NCBI RefSeq assembly: GCF_003149105.1
Contig: NZ_QGDS01000005.1
Span: forward strand, 230,942-294,941
Source: Faecalicatena contorta
GTDB lineage: Bacteria > Bacillota > Clostridia > Lachnospirales > Lachnospiraceae
DNA length: 64,000 nt
Reading direction: 5' to 3'
In this document: positions 25,071 through 34,176 of the stretch, one piece after another
Layout of the letters: every line of letters starts with the position of its first letter
Numbering within the stretch: the first letter of the stretch is position 1
Position numbers and translations under genes: made by a program
The notes under the pieces: generated by a model
Databases searched by the model: none
The model's input: only the letters and a program-made list of their open reading frames with translations
What the model was told of the DNA's origin: nothing

Positions 25071-25658
25071 TTGACTCTGGAAGAAAAAATTGCACGCCTG
25101 CGGACCACCTCTATGAAAGAGGCGAGAGCCGAAGGGAACGCCATCATTGACAACTACCGTGAGGCATTACAAAAGGTATTAGAAGATCATAAGGAAGAAG
25201 CTCTGCGTCAGTCTGAAACCCGGATTAAAGCTGAAATGGTCAGTGCCAGACAGCAATTAAATCAGGCACATGCCCGTTCCCAACTTGAATTAAAGCGGAT
25301 ACAATGGAAGGTCCGGCAGGATTTAAAGGACAAGGTCTTTGAAGAAGCCGCTGCTTTAGTACAGGATTTTATGAAAACAGAAGCATACACCGACTACCTT
25401 ACAAAATGCATTCGTAAAGCGGCCGCCTTTGCCGGGGAAGATTCTATGGTTATTTACATCAATCCCTCCGATGAGGGACTCCTTTCCAAACTGGAGGAAG
25501 CTTCCGGAGTAAAGCTCACGGTCAGTGAAGAAGATTTTATAGGCGGTATCCGTACTGTTATACGAAGCCGCAATGTTTTAATAGATGATTCCTTTAAAAC
25601 AGCTCTTAGAAATGAATACGACAAGTTCTTTCTTTTAGGAGGTGGCTGTATTGGTTAA
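25071..25658 (+). CDS. ntpE: V-type ATP synthase subunit E
   Basis: 195 aa with TTG start (AAAGGAGGTACCCCTC upstream). A long N-terminal coiled coil (5-95) is followed by a globular domain ending in NEYDKFFLLGGG. Peripheral stalk partner of the first gene. Confidence 0.85.
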   Translation: MTLEEKIARLRTTSMKEARAEGNAIIDNYREALQKVLEDHKEEALRQSETRIKAEMVSARQQLNQAHARSQLELKRIQWKVRQDLKDKVFEEAAALVQDFMKTEAYTDYLTKCIRKAAAFAGEDSMVIYINPSDEGLLSKLEEASGVKLTVSEEDFIGGIRTVIRSRNVLIDDSFKTALRNEYDKFFLLGGGCIG

Positions 25659-27417
25659 TACTGGAACTATATATGGAATCAATGGTCCCATCATTTATAT
25701 ACAAGGTAACACGGGCTTTCGAATGTCTGAAATGGTACATGTTGGAAAAGAAAAGCTTATAGGGGAAGTCATTGCCCTGGATAAAGATTTAACTACAGTA
25801 CAAGTTTATGAAGAGACAACAGGACTGTATCCCGGCGAAGAAGTTATTGCAACAGGAAACCCTGTTTCGGTAACTCTTGCGCCTGGTATTTTAAATAACA
25901 TTTTTGATGGTATCGAACGTCCTCTGGAAAAAATTTCAGAGACAAGCGGCGCATTTATTTCCCGGGGTATCAGTGTCGACTCCCTGAACCGGGAAAAAAA
26001 ATGGCAGACTCACATTACCGTATCAAAAGGGAATTATTTAAATGGAGGAGATATTATTGCAGAGGTTCCGGAAACTAATGCCATTGTGCATAAATGCATG
26101 GTCCCCCCTCTTTTAGAAGGTACCGTTGTAGATACGGTGGAAGACGGTGAGTACACAATTGACGAAACTCTGATTACACTGGAGCTTTCCGACGGCACCC
26201 GGAGAAATCTGACCATGACACAGTACTGGCCCATCCGGGTAGCCCGTCCGGTCCGGCAGCGTTTTTCTGCATCCACTCCGCTGATTACCGGACAACGTAT
26301 CATTGATACTATGTTTCCCATTGCAAAAGGCGGAACTGCTGCTGTTCCCGGGGGATTTGGAACTGGAAAAACGATGACACAGCACCAGATTGCAAAATGG
26401 TCCGACTCGGACATTATTATTTATATCGGCTGCGGGGAGCGCGGAAATGAGATGACCCAGGTTTTGGAGGAGTTTGGAAGCCTGACCGACCCGAAAACCG
26501 GAAATCCTCTTATGGATAGAACCGTTCTTATTGCCAACACATCCAATATGCCCGTAGCTGCCCGGGAAGCCAGCATTTATACCGGTCTGACACTGGCTGA
26601 ATACTATCGGGATATGGGGTATGATGTGGCTATTATGGCGGATTCTACCTCCCGCTGGGCAGAGGCGCTGCGGGAATTATCCGGGCGTTTGGAAGAGATG
26701 CCTGCGGAAGAAGGTTTTCCTGCATATCTTGCATCCCGGCTTTCCACATTTTACGAAAGGGCCGGTATGATGCACAATCTAAACAATACAGAAGGCTCTG
26801 TTACAATCATCGGTGCAGTATCTCCCCAGGGCGGTGACTTTTCCGAGCCTGTCACTCAAAACACCAAGCGTTTTGTCCGCTGTTTTTGGGGGCTGGACAA
26901 GAGTCTGGCATACGCAAGGCACTTTCCGGCAATTCACTGGCTGACCAGTTACAGCGAATACCTGGGAGATTTAGCTTTCTGGTATCATGACCACGTTTCT
27001 CCCAAATTTGTAGATTACAGGAACCGCTTAATGGCACTTCTAAATCAGGAAAGCAGTCTGTTAGAAATTGTAAAGCTGATAGGAAGTGACGTATTACCTG
27101 ATGACCAAAAACTGGTACTTGAAATTTCCCGGGTCATCCGCCTTGGATTTCTACAGCAAAACGCCTTCCACAAGGATGATACCTGCGTGTCTATGGAAAA
27201 GCAATTTCTTATGATGGACATTATTTTATATCTTTATAAACAATCTCGTGCTCTTGTAACAATGGGGCATCCCATGTCCGTACTGAAATCAGAAAATATT
27301 TTTGAGCGAATCATTGCTATCAAATACGACGTGCCCAATGACAGGCTGGAGATGTTTACTCAGTACAGACGTGATATTGATGCCTTTTATCAGAGGGTAC
27401 TGGAAAAGAATGCGTAA
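25651..27417 (+). CDS. ntpA: V-type ATP synthase catalytic subunit A
   Basis: 588 aa. P-loop PGGFGTGKT with the A-subunit FGTGKT form, GCGERGNEM, and [14 protein letters not shown] catalytic and sensor motifs are intact. A GTG at 25642 is in frame, but AGGAGG (25637-25642) overlaps it and sits 8 bp before the TTG at 25651, so TTG is the start. It overlaps subunit E by 8 bp. Hydrolyses or makes ATP in the A3B3 head. Confidence 0.96.
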   Translation: MVNTGTIYGINGPIIYIQGNTGFRMSEMVHVGKEKLIGEVIALDKDLTTVQVYEETTGLYPGEEVIATGNPVSVTLAPGILNNIFDGIERPLEKISETSGAFISRGISVDSLNREKKWQTHITVSKGNYLNGGDIIAEVPETNAIVHKCMVPPLLEGTVVDTVEDGEYTIDETLITLELSDGTRRNLTMTQYWPIRVARPVRQRFSASTPLITGQRIIDTMFPIAKGGTAAVPGGFGTGKTMTQHQIAKWSDSDIIIYIGCGERGNEMTQVLEEFGSLTDPKTGNPLMDRTVLIANTSNMPVAAREASIYTGLTLAEYYRDMGYDVAIMADSTSRWAEALRELSGRLEEMPAEEGFPAYLASRLSTFYERAGMMHNLNNTEGSVTIIGAVSPQGGDFSEPVTQNTKRFVRCFWGLDKSLAYARHFPAIHWLTSYSEYLGDLAFWYHDHVSPKFVDYRNRLMALLNQESSLLEIVKLIGSDVLPDDQKLVLEISRVIRLGFLQQNAFHKDDTCVSMEKQFLMMDIILYLYKQSRALVTMGHPMSVLKSENIFERIIAIKYDVPNDRLEMFTQYRRDIDAFYQRVLEKNA

Positions 27418-27434
27418 GGAGGGATTACAAGCTC

Positions 27435-28808
27435 ATGTCAATAGAATATTTGGGACTCAGTAGTATTAATGGCCCTCTGGTAGCATTGGAGGGTGTACAG
27501 GATGCCTTCTTTAACGAACTGGTAGAATTTGTCGTAGGCGGCACAGAACGTAAAATCGGACGTATTGTTGAGATTTATGAAGACAAAGCAATAATACAGG
27601 TATTTGAGGGATCGGAAAACATGTCCCTGAAAAATACCCATACACGCCTTACCGGGCATCCTATGGAAATTGCCCTTTCACCGGATATGCTGGGACGGAC
27701 CTTCAATGGCATCGGGCATCCCATCGATGACCTGGGTCAGATTACCTCCACATTAAAAAGAGACGTAAATGGTCTGCCTCTAAATCCGGTTATGCGGGAA
27801 TATCCCAGAAATTATATCAACACCGGTATTTCCGCTATAGACGGCCTGACAACCTTAATCCGGGGGCAAAAACTTCCGATTTTTTCCGGGAACGGGCTTC
27901 CCCATGATCAACTGGCAGCTCAAATCGTAAAGCAAGCTTCCCTGGGCGGAAATTCGGAAGAACAATTTGCTATTGTATTCGCGGCTATGGGCGTCAAACA
28001 TGATGTGGCAGACTATTTCCGGCGTACATTTGAAGAAAACGGAGTTTCTGACCATGTGGCTATGTTCCTGAACCTGGCAAATGATCCGGTAGTGGAGCGC
28101 CTGATAACGCCAAAAGTAGCCCTCACGGCGGCAGAATACCTGGCCTTCGACCAGAACATGCATATCCTGGTTATCCTCACTGATATGACATCCTTTGCCG
28201 AGGCCATGCGTGAAGTATCCTCATCCAAAGGAGAGATTCCCAGCCGTAAAGGATTTCCCGGATACTTATACAGTGAACTTGCAGCCATATACGAGCGTGC
28301 AGGCATCGTACACGGTGCAGGCGGCTCCGTGACCCAGCTTCCAATCCTGACCATGCCCAACGATGATATCACCCACCCAATCCCCGATTTAACGGGGTAC
28401 ATTACCGAAGGTCAAATTGTGCTGGAACGAGAACTACACGGGCAGGCCATCTACCCGCCAATCAACATCCTCCCCTCCCTTTCCCGCCTCATGAAAGATG
28501 GCATCGGAGAAGGCTATACCCGGGAAGATCACCAGGATTTGGCAAACCAGCTCTTCTCTGCCTACGCAAAAGTAGGTGATGCCAGAAACCTGGCATCCGT
28601 TATTGGCGAAGACGAGCTTTCTCCCATCGATAAAAAATACCTGGAATTCGGAAGATCCTTCGAAGAAAAATATATCGGACAGGGAAAAAACGAAAACCGC
28701 AGCATGGAAGAAACATTAAACCTGGGATGGGAACTCCTCAGGCTGCTGCCCAAAGAAGAACTCGACCGCGTAGATACAAAAATACTCGATAAATACTATG
28801 ATGCATAA
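27435..28808 (+). CDS. ntpB: V-type ATP synthase subunit B
   Basis: 457 aa regulatory nucleotide-binding subunit; [16 protein letters not shown] replaces the P-loop, with [18 protein letters not shown] and [12 protein letters not shown] conserved. It alternates with subunit A in the head. Its last codons (GAT GCA TAA) are the first unit of the 14-bp tandem repeat at 28800. Confidence 0.96.
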   Translation: MSIEYLGLSSINGPLVALEGVQDAFFNELVEFVVGGTERKIGRIVEIYEDKAIIQVFEGSENMSLKNTHTRLTGHPMEIALSPDMLGRTFNGIGHPIDDLGQITSTLKRDVNGLPLNPVMREYPRNYINTGISAIDGLTTLIRGQKLPIFSGNGLPHDQLAAQIVKQASLGGNSEEQFAIVFAAMGVKHDVADYFRRTFEENGVSDHVAMFLNLANDPVVERLITPKVALTAAEYLAFDQNMHILVILTDMTSFAEAMREVSSSKGEIPSRKGFPGYLYSELAAIYERAGIVHGAGGSVTQLPILTMPNDDITHPIPDLTGYITEGQIVLERELHGQAIYPPINILPSLSRLMKDGIGEGYTREDHQDLANQLFSAYAKVGDARNLASVIGEDELSPIDKKYLEFGRSFEEKYIGQGKNENRSMEETLNLGWELLRLLPKEELDRVDTKILDKYYDA

Positions 28809-28855
28809 AATGGGATGCATAAAATGGGATGCACAAAAGGGGACGCACAAAAGGG
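28800..28855. repeat. 14-bp tandem repeat, four units
   Basis: GATGCATAAAATGG twice, then GATGCACAAAAGGG and GACGCACAAAAGGG, running from the final codons of ntpB into the palindrome at 28848. Looks like slippage growth out of the palindrome edge. Confidence 0.8.
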
Positions 28856-28915
28856 GACAGACCCTTTTGAAAAGGGACTGTCCCCTTTGCAACCCGTTTT
28901 CAGAATATTCTGAAA
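28848..28915. repeat. AAAAGGG-type palindromic repeat R1
   Basis: CAAAAGGGGACAGACCCTTTTG, overlapping AAAAGGGACTGTCCCCTTT, then TTTTCAGAATATTCTGAAA. It lies between ntpB and ntpD inside the operon, so it does not necessarily terminate transcription. Confidence 0.7.
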
Positions 28916-28940
28916 TCTGTATTTGAAAAGGAGGAGCTGA

Positions 28941-29567
28941 ATGGATCCGCGTACTTTCCCTACCAAAGGAAATCTTATACTTGCCAAGAATTCTCTTGCG
29001 CTTGCCAGGCAAGGCTATGACCTGATGGACCGAAAAAGAAATATCCTGATTCGGGAACTGATGAATTTAATTGATGAGGCCCGCGATATCCAGAATGAGA
29101 TAGACAACACATTTACTTATGCCTACCGCTGCCTGCAGAGCGCGAACATTGAACATGGTATTAGTATGGTAGCGCAGCTTGCTTATACTATGCCTATCGA
29201 GAACTCCATCACAATACAAACCCGCAGCATTATGGGCACTGAGATTCCTCATGTGAAATATACTCCTGGAAATAATACTCCTACCTATTCCTTTCATACA
29301 ACGAGGGAATCTATAGATGTTGCCGTACAGGCTTTCCGCAAAGTAAAAGACCTGACTGTGAAACTTTCCATGGTGGAAAATGCTGCCTACCGCCTGGCCG
29401 CTAATGTAAAAAAGACGCAAAAGCGTGCGAACGCCCTGCAAAACATTACAATTCCGAAATATTCCCAGCTTGTATATGATATTACAAATGCACTGGAGGA
29501 GAAAGACAGAGAGGAATTTACACGTCTGAAAGTTATCAAACGAATGAAGGAAAAAAGAGGGGCCTGA
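28941..29567 (+). CDS. ntpD: V-type ATP synthase subunit D
   Basis: 208 aa. N-terminal NLILAKNSLALARQGYDLMD and C-terminal RANALQNITIPKY helices form the rotor coiled coil typical of V/A subunit D. AAAGGAGGAG precedes ATG 28941. Last gene of the operon, separated from ntpB by a 132-bp repeat-filled gap. Confidence 0.92.
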   Translation: MDPRTFPTKGNLILAKNSLALARQGYDLMDRKRNILIRELMNLIDEARDIQNEIDNTFTYAYRCLQSANIEHGISMVAQLAYTMPIENSITIQTRSIMGTEIPHVKYTPGNNTPTYSFHTTRESIDVAVQAFRKVKDLTVKLSMVENAAYRLAANVKKTQKRANALQNITIPKYSQLVYDITNALEEKDREEFTRLKVIKRMKEKRGA

Positions 29568-29619
29568 GAAAATGGAAGCAGCAGTTATTCAGTTAATTCT
29601 AAATTTACCGAGGTGACTT

Positions 29620-30345
29620 ATGAGCAACATCTATGATAATAGACAATTTTTTGATGAATATGCGAAAATGGCAAGAAGCCGGCAAGGCTTATCTGGCGCA
29701 GGTGAATGGCATCAGCTCGGGCCCCTGTTTCCGGACTTAAGCGGTAAACGGGTACTTGATTTGGGGTGTGGTTACGGCTGGCACTGTAAATACGCCGTTA
29801 AATGTGGTGCAAAGCAGGTGCTGGGCATCGACCTAAGTGAAAAAATGATCGATGCAGCAAGAGAAAAAAATGTGGATCCCAAGATTACATATCAGATCTG
29901 TGGAGTGGATGACTATGATTATCCTATGGAATCCTATGACTGTGTAATTTCCAATCTAGTGCTTCACTACATTGCGGACATCGCTGCAATTTTCAGAAAT
30001 ATATACCGGACGTTGGAAGCAAACGGTGTTTTTCTTCTCAACATAGAACATCCTGTTTTCACGGCAGGTGTAAATCAGGACTGGATTTACGATTCAGACG
30101 GAAAACCACAATATTGGCCTGTGGATAACTACTTCTATCCCGGCGAGCGGGTCACACATTTTCTTGGACAGTCTGTCACAAAACAACATCATACTCTGTC
30201 ACAGATACTGATGGGACTAATAAATGCCGGTTTCCATCTAGAAGCGGTAGAAGAAGCAGTTCCCAGCGCCGGCATGATGGACATCCCAGGTATGCCGGAT
30301 GAAATGCGCCGCCCGATGATGCTATTAATTAAGGCCGTAAAATAG
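29620..30345 (+). CDS. Class I SAM-dependent methyltransferase
   Basis: 241 aa. SAM motif I VLDLGCGYGWH, acidic GIDLSEKM, and motif IV-like CVISNLVLHYI. It is UbiE/BioC-like (Methyltransf_11/25). The substrate is not predictable. The spacing of 52 bp after ntpD allows cotranscription, with no evident functional link. Confidence 0.82.
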   Translation: MSNIYDNRQFFDEYAKMARSRQGLSGAGEWHQLGPLFPDLSGKRVLDLGCGYGWHCKYAVKCGAKQVLGIDLSEKMIDAAREKNVDPKITYQICGVDDYDYPMESYDCVISNLVLHYIADIAAIFRNIYRTLEANGVFLLNIEHPVFTAGVNQDWIYDSDGKPQYWPVDNYFYPGERVTHFLGQSVTKQHHTLSQILMGLINAGFHLEAVEEAVPSAGMMDIPGMPDEMRRPMMLLIKAVK

Positions 30346-30452
30346 GAGCTTTTATTCATTCGAAGCCCTTTTTCCCGATACCGGGCAGCCTTGAAACAAG
30401 GGCTATTTACAAGAATCTGGGGGGCCGCTTCTTTATTGAGGAGGTTATTAAA

Positions 30453-31961
30453 TTGAATATATTTATTTGGTTCATGCTTTTCTCAACGGTGGCCTCTGTC
30501 ATACTGCTGATATACTCCGTTGCAAGTCACAATTCTGAGCGGTCATTTTTTCTAATCTTCACTTCCTTCTGTGGATTTCTGTACACCTTAGGCTACCTTT
30601 TGGAAATCATTTCACCTACACTGGAATCCGCCTTTATAGGGGTTCGGGTACAAAAAATGGGCTCCCTGCTCATTGTACCCCTTCATTATCTTTTTGTACG
30701 GGATGTTTATGGAAAAAAACGGTTCAGTATGCGCACACACTGCCTTCTCTTTGCGCTGCCCGTTTTTAATCTCTTTACTGCCCAGGCATTTCCGCTGGTG
30801 CGGCTGCATTACACAGATATCGAATATTTTCACAGTGGTTTGATTGCCAACTGTCAAGGGTATCCAGGTGTGGTAAATTATATAGCCATTGTTTATAATC
30901 TTTTTCTTACCTTTTTAAATCTCTGGCTTATTATAAAACACCTGAGAGTGGGGAGTCGGCTTCAAAAGCGCCAAAGCCTTTGTCTGCTTGTATCGGTTCT
31001 GATTCCACTTTTTGTTAATATTTACCATACGTTTTCCTATGACCACCTTCGGATTGACTTAAACCCCTTAGCGGTTTCTGTTTATCTGACACTGCTTTTA
31101 TACTCTGTCCGGACGCAAAACCTGCTGAACGTGGTACCTCTGGCGCGGGCCCAGGTAATTGAATCTATGGCAGATGCCTTTATTGTCTGCGGTAAAAATT
31201 TTAGCTTTTTGGATGCAAACCTGGCAGCAAGACAGTTATTTCCTGAGTTGAATACCTTACCTCCAGGTGAGACTATAGAGCAGGTAAAGCAATTTGAGTA
31301 TAAAAGTGAATTGTGCCTTCAAATAGATGGTAAGGTAAAATTTTATAAAATAACCCAAACGCCTATTCTGCAAAATAATAAAATCAGCGCTGTCTGTATC
31401 GTACTCCATGACATTACTGATAAAGAAAATGAGTTAAAAAACCTGTATGAAAAAGCAACTTTTGACCCTTTGATGCATATCTACAACAGGGCTACCTTTT
31501 TTGACCTTGCTGATTTTATGCTGAATTCTGATAAGGCAAAAAACCTCTCCTATGCTTTACTAATGATTGATTTAGATGATTTTAAATTAGTGAATGACAC
31601 CTATACTCACTCCTGCGGCGATATTGTGCTGGAAACCATCGCTTCCATAGTGAAAGACCATTTCTTCCCGAATGACATCGCAGGGCGTTACGGCGGTGAG
31701 GAAATTGTGGTCCTGCTGGAGGATATGTCTGTCAGGCAGGCAATTGATAAAGTGGAACAGCTCCGTAAAAGCATTGAAAATACAATTATTACTTATCAGG
31801 AAAATAAGTTATGTATCACAGTTAGTATTGGGATTGCACATTCCCCTGCCAGAAGCGTTCATTTACTTGAAGATATGTTGGTCCAGGCGGATTCGGCATT
31901 GTACGAAGCTAAAAACAGCGGACGTAACCGGGCTTGGATGTACGGAGAATCCCCCGATTAA
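30453..31961 (+). CDS. Membrane diguanylate cyclase (7TM-PAS-GGDEF)
   Basis: 502 aa, TTG start after GAGGAGG. Seven N-terminal membrane helices (1-215) match the 7TM module of histidine-kinase-like sensors (HisKA_7TM). A degenerate PAS (about 225-320) is followed by a GGDEF domain with active GRYGGEEIVVL. No RxxD inhibitory site precedes GGEE. Makes c-di-GMP from GTP; together with the HD-GYP gene at 58138 it shows c-di-GMP turnover in this organism. Confidence 0.9.
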   Translation: MNIFIWFMLFSTVASVILLIYSVASHNSERSFFLIFTSFCGFLYTLGYLLEIISPTLESAFIGVRVQKMGSLLIVPLHYLFVRDVYGKKRFSMRTHCLLFALPVFNLFTAQAFPLVRLHYTDIEYFHSGLIANCQGYPGVVNYIAIVYNLFLTFLNLWLIIKHLRVGSRLQKRQSLCLLVSVLIPLFVNIYHTFSYDHLRIDLNPLAVSVYLTLLLYSVRTQNLLNVVPLARAQVIESMADAFIVCGKNFSFLDANLAARQLFPELNTLPPGETIEQVKQFEYKSELCLQIDGKVKFYKITQTPILQNNKISAVCIVLHDITDKENELKNLYEKATFDPLMHIYNRATFFDLADFMLNSDKAKNLSYALLMIDLDDFKLVNDTYTHSCGDIVLETIASIVKDHFFPNDIAGRYGGEEIVVLLEDMSVRQAIDKVEQLRKSIENTIITYQENKLCITVSIGIAHSPARSVHLLEDMLVQADSALYEAKNSGRNRAWMYGESPD

Positions 31962-32033
31962 TAAAATTGCAGCTCACCGGTCTTTCTGTTATGCCGTTCC
32001 ACTATCTATTATTTCAATTTTCATTTCATGCTA

Positions 32034-32085
32034 AAAAGGAACCGCAGCACTTACCGTACCGTGGTCCCTTTTGTTTTCCGGCCTT
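32034..32085. terminator. Bidirectional terminator between cyclase and glgB
   Basis: AAAAGGAACC pairs with GGTCCCTTTT around an ACGGTACGGT-containing loop, T-rich on the plus side and A-rich before the stem, between two convergent genes. Confidence 0.6.
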
Positions 32086-32108
32086 ATGTATTTCATCCAA
32101 TTTCCTTA

Positions 32109-34034
32109 TCAGAATTCAAACACCGCAACCCCATATCCTGGCAGCGGATAAGCAAAGGAATATGCCCTGTTGTCGCAGTCTTGTTTCTCCGCCTTATAAA
32201 CAACAGGTCTCTCTTCCCCTGTTCCTCCATATTCCTTATCATCACTGTTCAAAATCAGTTTGTACTGTTTTCTCCTTGGAACCCCCACTCTATAATCCGG
32301 GCGTTCAACAGGAGTAAAATTACACACAAACAAAAGATTCTTTTTATTGTCCTTTGAATGTCTTACAAAACTGAAAACACTTCTAAATGTATCATCCTTA
32401 TTAATCCACTCAAAGCCTTCCGGGGCGTTATCTATCTCATACAACGCTTTATTCTTTTTGTACAGACGGAGCAAATCCCGGTAAAACTTCTGTATCTGCT
32501 GATGAGGTTCTTCTAACAGCAGGAACCAGTCCAGCTCTCTCTCCTCGCTCCATTCACGAAGCTGTGCAAACTCCTGCCCCATAAATAGCAGTTTCTTTCC
32601 AGGATGTCCCATCATAAATGCATAGGCTACCTTCAGATTCGCAAACTTGTCAAATCCCACCCCGGGCATTTTATTAATCATGGAGCATTTTAAGTGTACC
32701 ACTTCATCATGAGACAACACCAAAATATAATTCTCACTGTAGGCATAGTCCATAGAAAATGCCATCTGATAATGTGCATTTTTTCGAAACAAAGGATCTA
32801 ATTTCATGTATTCTATAAAATCATGCATCCACCCCATGTTCCATTTTAAGCTGAATCCCAGGCCTTCATCCTCCGGTACTCCCGTAACTTTGGGCCATGC
32901 AGTAGATTCTTCTGCAATCATCATAGCTCCGGCATTCCTGCCCAGCACTACAGAATTCAGATGCTTGAAGAACGTAATAGCTTCCAGATTCTGATTTCCT
33001 CCAAATTTATTCGGAACCCACTGGCCATCCTGTTTCCCGTAATCAAGATAGAGCATAGAGGCCACAGCATCAACCCGCAGACCATCCACATGATAATGTT
33101 CAATCCAAAACAGCGCATTGGCTATCAGAAAATTCTGCACCTCCGGTTTTCCATAATCAAAAATTTTGGTTCCCCAGTCCGGGTGCTCTCCCTTTCTAGG
33201 GTCTGCATATTCAAATACAGGCGTACCGTCGAAAAGAGCAAGTCCATGTGCATCCCGCGGGAAATGGGCGGGTACCCAGTCAAGTATGACTCCTACCTTA
33301 TTCTTGTGGAGATAATTAATCATATAAGCAAAATCTTCCGGTGTCCCGTACCTGGATGTAGGTGCATAATATCCTGTCACCTGATATCCCCAGGAACCAT
33401 CAAATGGATGCTCGGCTACCCCCATCAGCTCCACATGAGTATAGCCCATATCCTTAACATACTTCACAATGGCTTTTGCAAAATCTCTGTATGTATAAAA
33501 GCCTTCATCCTCTCTGCCTGGATGCCTCATCCATGAGCCTATATGAACCTCATAAATAGATAAAGGATTCTTCTTACTGTCCCATTCCTTCCTGCGTTCC
33601 ATCCACACGTCATCCGTCCACGTAAAATTCAGGATATCCGTAACCCTGGAAGCAGTCCCCGGACGCAGTTCTGCGTAATTAGCAAATGGATCTGCCTTAA
33701 AAGTGCGCTTTCCCTGAGCTGTCTCTATGCAGAACTTATATAAATCTCCTTCCTTTACTCCTGGAATAAAGCAGGTATAAATTCCGCCTTCTCCCTGACG
33801 CTCCATGTAATTCTCTTCAAAGTCCCAATCATTAAAATCACCGACAACAGCTACACGTCTTGCATTGGGAGCCCAGACTGCAAAATAAACACCTTCCTTT
33901 CCTCTCACCGTTGCCTTGTGGGCACCAAGCTTTTTGTAAATCTCATAATGTGTCCCATGGCCGAACAGATACTGATCCAATTCCCCGATTTCATAAGGTT
34001 TTACTTTCCTTTGTACGGTTTTATTCTTTCCCAT
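32109..34034 (-). CDS. glgB: 1,4-alpha-glucan branching enzyme
   Basis: 641 aa. CBM48 N-domain (VWAPNARRVAVVGDFNDWD), GH13 barrel with nucleophile Asp in GLRVDAVASM, acid Glu in IAEESTAWP and Asp in LSHDEVVH. Introduces alpha-1,6 branches in glycogen. The frame is open to 34223, but ATG 34034 with GAGGTGGG upstream and MGKNKTVQRKVKPYEIG is the normal start; the upstream codons cross the terminator of the next gene. Confidence 0.95.
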   Translation of the reverse strand: MGKNKTVQRKVKPYEIGELDQYLFGHGTHYEIYKKLGAHKATVRGKEGVYFAVWAPNARRVAVVGDFNDWDFEENYMERQGEGGIYTCFIPGVKEGDLYKFCIETAQGKRTFKADPFANYAELRPGTASRVTDILNFTWTDDVWMERRKEWDSKKNPLSIYEVHIGSWMRHPGREDEGFYTYRDFAKAIVKYVKDMGYTHVELMGVAEHPFDGSWGYQVTGYYAPTSRYGTPEDFAYMINYLHKNKVGVILDWVPAHFPRDAHGLALFDGTPVFEYADPRKGEHPDWGTKIFDYGKPEVQNFLIANALFWIEHYHVDGLRVDAVASMLYLDYGKQDGQWVPNKFGGNQNLEAITFFKHLNSVVLGRNAGAMMIAEESTAWPKVTGVPEDEGLGFSLKWNMGWMHDFIEYMKLDPLFRKNAHYQMAFSMDYAYSENYILVLSHDEVVHLKCSMINKMPGVGFDKFANLKVAYAFMMGHPGKKLLFMGQEFAQLREWSEERELDWFLLLEEPHQQIQKFYRDLLRLYKKNKALYEIDNAPEGFEWINKDDTFRSVFSFVRHSKDNKKNLLFVCNFTPVERPDYRVGVPRRKQYKLILNSDDKEYGGTGEERPVVYKAEKQDCDNRAYSFAYPLPGYGVAVFEF

Positions 34035-34120
34035 AAGCCCACCTCGCAGCTCGTATTTTATATTTACAATTATACTTGAAATGACTGGAAAAAGAAAGAG
34101 GAATCCACCTGATATAAACG

Positions 34121-34157
34121 AAAGAATAGACAGGCCCTTTACAGACCTGTCTATTCC
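34121..34157 (-). terminator. Terminator of the acidic-repeat ATPase gene
   Basis: GAATAGACAGG/CCTGTCTATTC inverted repeat with an 11-nt loop, followed on the minus strand by TTTCGTTT, 20 bp past the stop. Confidence 0.7.
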
Positions 34158-34176
34158 CTTTACTCTCATATAAATC

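Noticed and set aside
30346..30452. c-di-GMP riboswitch ahead of the diguanylate cyclase
   Set aside because: An AGCCCTT/AAGGGCT pairing exists, but none of the conserved c-di-GMP-I or -II motifs is present.
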